Source: Stenotrophomonas pavanii
GTDB taxonomy: Bacteria > Pseudomonadota > Gammaproteobacteria > Xanthomonadales > Xanthomonadaceae
Assembly (NCBI RefSeq): GCF_900101175.1
Contig: NZ_FNFQ01000001.1
Coordinates: 679,851-743,850, forward strand
Length of the DNA: 64,000 bases
Direction of reading: 5' to 3'
Under the pieces are notes generated by a model. It was not told where the DNA came from and searched no databases. It was given only the letters and a program-made list of their open reading frames with translations. Below are positions 62,969 through 64,000 of this stretch, one piece after another (within the stretch, counting starts at the first letter, position 1; the number at the start of each line of letters is the position of its first letter). Made by a program: the position numbers and the translations under genes.

Positions 62969-63388
62969 TCAGCGGACGATGGCGCGGCGCGGTGGCCCAC
63001 GCGCGGCATGCGCCGGCCAGCGCATCGCCGGCAGCACCTGTTGCGTCCACGCGAACGTCAGCCGTGGCCGCCACAGCAGCGGCAAGAGCAGCACCAGCAC
63101 CGCCAGCCAGGGCAGCAGGCGCATGGCCAGCACGCAGTATTCGCAGGCGTCGCCGTGCATGGCGTGGGGATCGGCCGGTGGGGTCGGATCCTTCTGCCCA
63201 TGCAGAGGGCTCTCACCCAATCCGGCGCCGTCGTGATGCATGTGCGCGTGGTCCATGCCCGCCATCGCTGCGTGGCCCACCGATGGCGCCTGCAGCGCGC
63301 GGCTGACCAGCGGCGCAAGCACCATCAGCAGCGTCGCCAGGACGGCGAGCTGGAGCAGGAGACGCTGTGGGCGGGACAGGCGGGTCAC
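62969..63388 (-). CDS. DUF2946 protein, copper-associated
   Basis: A 139-residue protein from a GTG start (MTRLSRPQRLLLQLAVLATL). A first hydrophobic segment is followed by a His/Met-rich loop (AMAGMDHAHMHHDGAG, about 41-56), the family signature HGDACEYCVLAMRLLP (CxxC, about 77-92) and a second helix, LAVLVLLLPLLW. The metal-binding residues and the position 71 bp upstream of a copper-type TonB receptor suggest a role in copper handling at the membrane. No ribosome site is obvious, so the start is less certain. Confidence 0.85.
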   Translation of the reverse strand: MTRLSRPQRLLLQLAVLATLLMVLAPLVSRALQAPSVGHAAMAGMDHAHMHHDGAGLGESPLHGQKDPTPPADPHAMHGDACEYCVLAMRLLPWLAVLVLLLPLLWRPRLTFAWTQQVLPAMRWPAHAARGPPRRAIVR

Positions 63389-63536
63389 CGCGCTAGTGTA
63401 GAGGCGGGTCCAGGGTTGCCCGTGCGACGAACCGTCGCAGGAGGGGGTTTATCGGCAGGGCTGCGCCCTGCACCCGCTGCGAGCTGGAGCTGGAGCAACA
63501 GCAACAGCCGAAGCAAAAGCGGCCTTCCTGTGGGAT

Positions 63537-63638
63537 GGCGGGGCAGGTCCGGTTGCGGGAGACGCCGTAAACCCATCCCTGGGGGCTTGGCCGCGGCATC
63601 CATGCCGCGGACACTCCCGCAACCGGACCCACCCCGCC
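63537..63638. repeat. Long-hairpin element, copy B (25-bp stem)
   Basis: 63537-63561 pairs with 63614-63638 at 23 of 25 positions. The interior has CGCCGTAAACCCATCC, TGGGGGCTTGG and an inner hairpin CCGCGGCATCCATGCCGCGG. Same architecture and size (102 bp) as copy A at 1571-1673, but the stem sequence is unrelated. It lies 39 bp from the transposase stop. Confidence 0.8.
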
Positions 63639-63677
63639 TTCGACAGATCTCTGCGATCTGCAGTAGCAACTGTCTTG

Positions 63678-64000
<323 letters not shown>

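Overview
The window is high-GC DNA from the chromosome of a Stenotrophomonas species, most likely of the S. maltophilia complex. Four things point there: dozens of short GTAG-ended palindromes of the SMAG type, the pilS-pilR / pilB-pilA-pilA / pilC-pilD-coaE layout usual in Xanthomonadaceae, the otsB-GH15-otsA trehalose operon, and a two-gene RND pump operon of the Sme kind. It is mostly core genome, with one low-GC accessory island (about 30.8-33.6 kb) and an IS110-type transposase running off the right edge. The species call is inference from these features; no database was searched.

Layout. 1-7.9 kb: a partial NCS2-like permease, pyruvate dehydrogenase (quinone) PoxB, an SH3-like secreted protein, a DUF3574 lipoprotein and a divergent TonB-dependent receptor. 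7.9-11.9 kb: otsB, a GH15 glucoamylase-like gene and otsA. 12-15.7 kb: DUF393, DUF4166, pgeF and rluD on the minus strand, divergent from bamD. 15.8-21.1 kb: a secretory lipase-like hydrolase, nadE and sucCD. 21.5-30.8 kb: the type IV pilus locus. PilS/PilR probably drive the major pilin through a sigma-54 promoter visible about 100 bp upstream of pilA; pilB, pilC and pilD supply the ATPase, platform protein and prepilin peptidase.

30.8-33.6 kb: a low-GC block of small minus-strand genes, including a tandem DUF4279-like protein, gene fragments and a 14-C homopolymer. It looks like a degraded horizontally acquired cassette. 33.6-40.6 kb: a two-component system next to three tandem copies of a small secreted protein family, a RimK-like ligase, small conserved proteins and tRNA-Gly(CCC). 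40.7-46.6 kb: a GDSL autotransporter esterase, thiS, thiG, trmB and an SLC13 permease. 46.7-56.3 kb: Rieske protein, FAH-family protein, mscL, M28 peptidase, two AgcS symporters, an outer-membrane protein, a SpoU methyltransferase and a GNAT acetyltransferase. 56.3-64 kb: an RND pump with its adaptor, a copper-type TonB receptor with a DUF2946 partner, and the IS110 fragment.

The repeats are the least ordinary part. There are at least four classes: SMAG palindromes (single, as inverted pairs, and as tandem 69-bp and 73-bp composite units); a second family of about 40 bp framed by GGGGTC...GACCCC and confined here to 40-61 kb; two hairpins of about 102 bp whose 25-27 bp stems differ in sequence but pair almost perfectly around a shared core; and a perfect 66-bp palindrome with no loop. 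Several touch genes: two stop codons are supplied by a SMAG GTAG, and one 40-bp repeat is translated inside an acetyltransferase.
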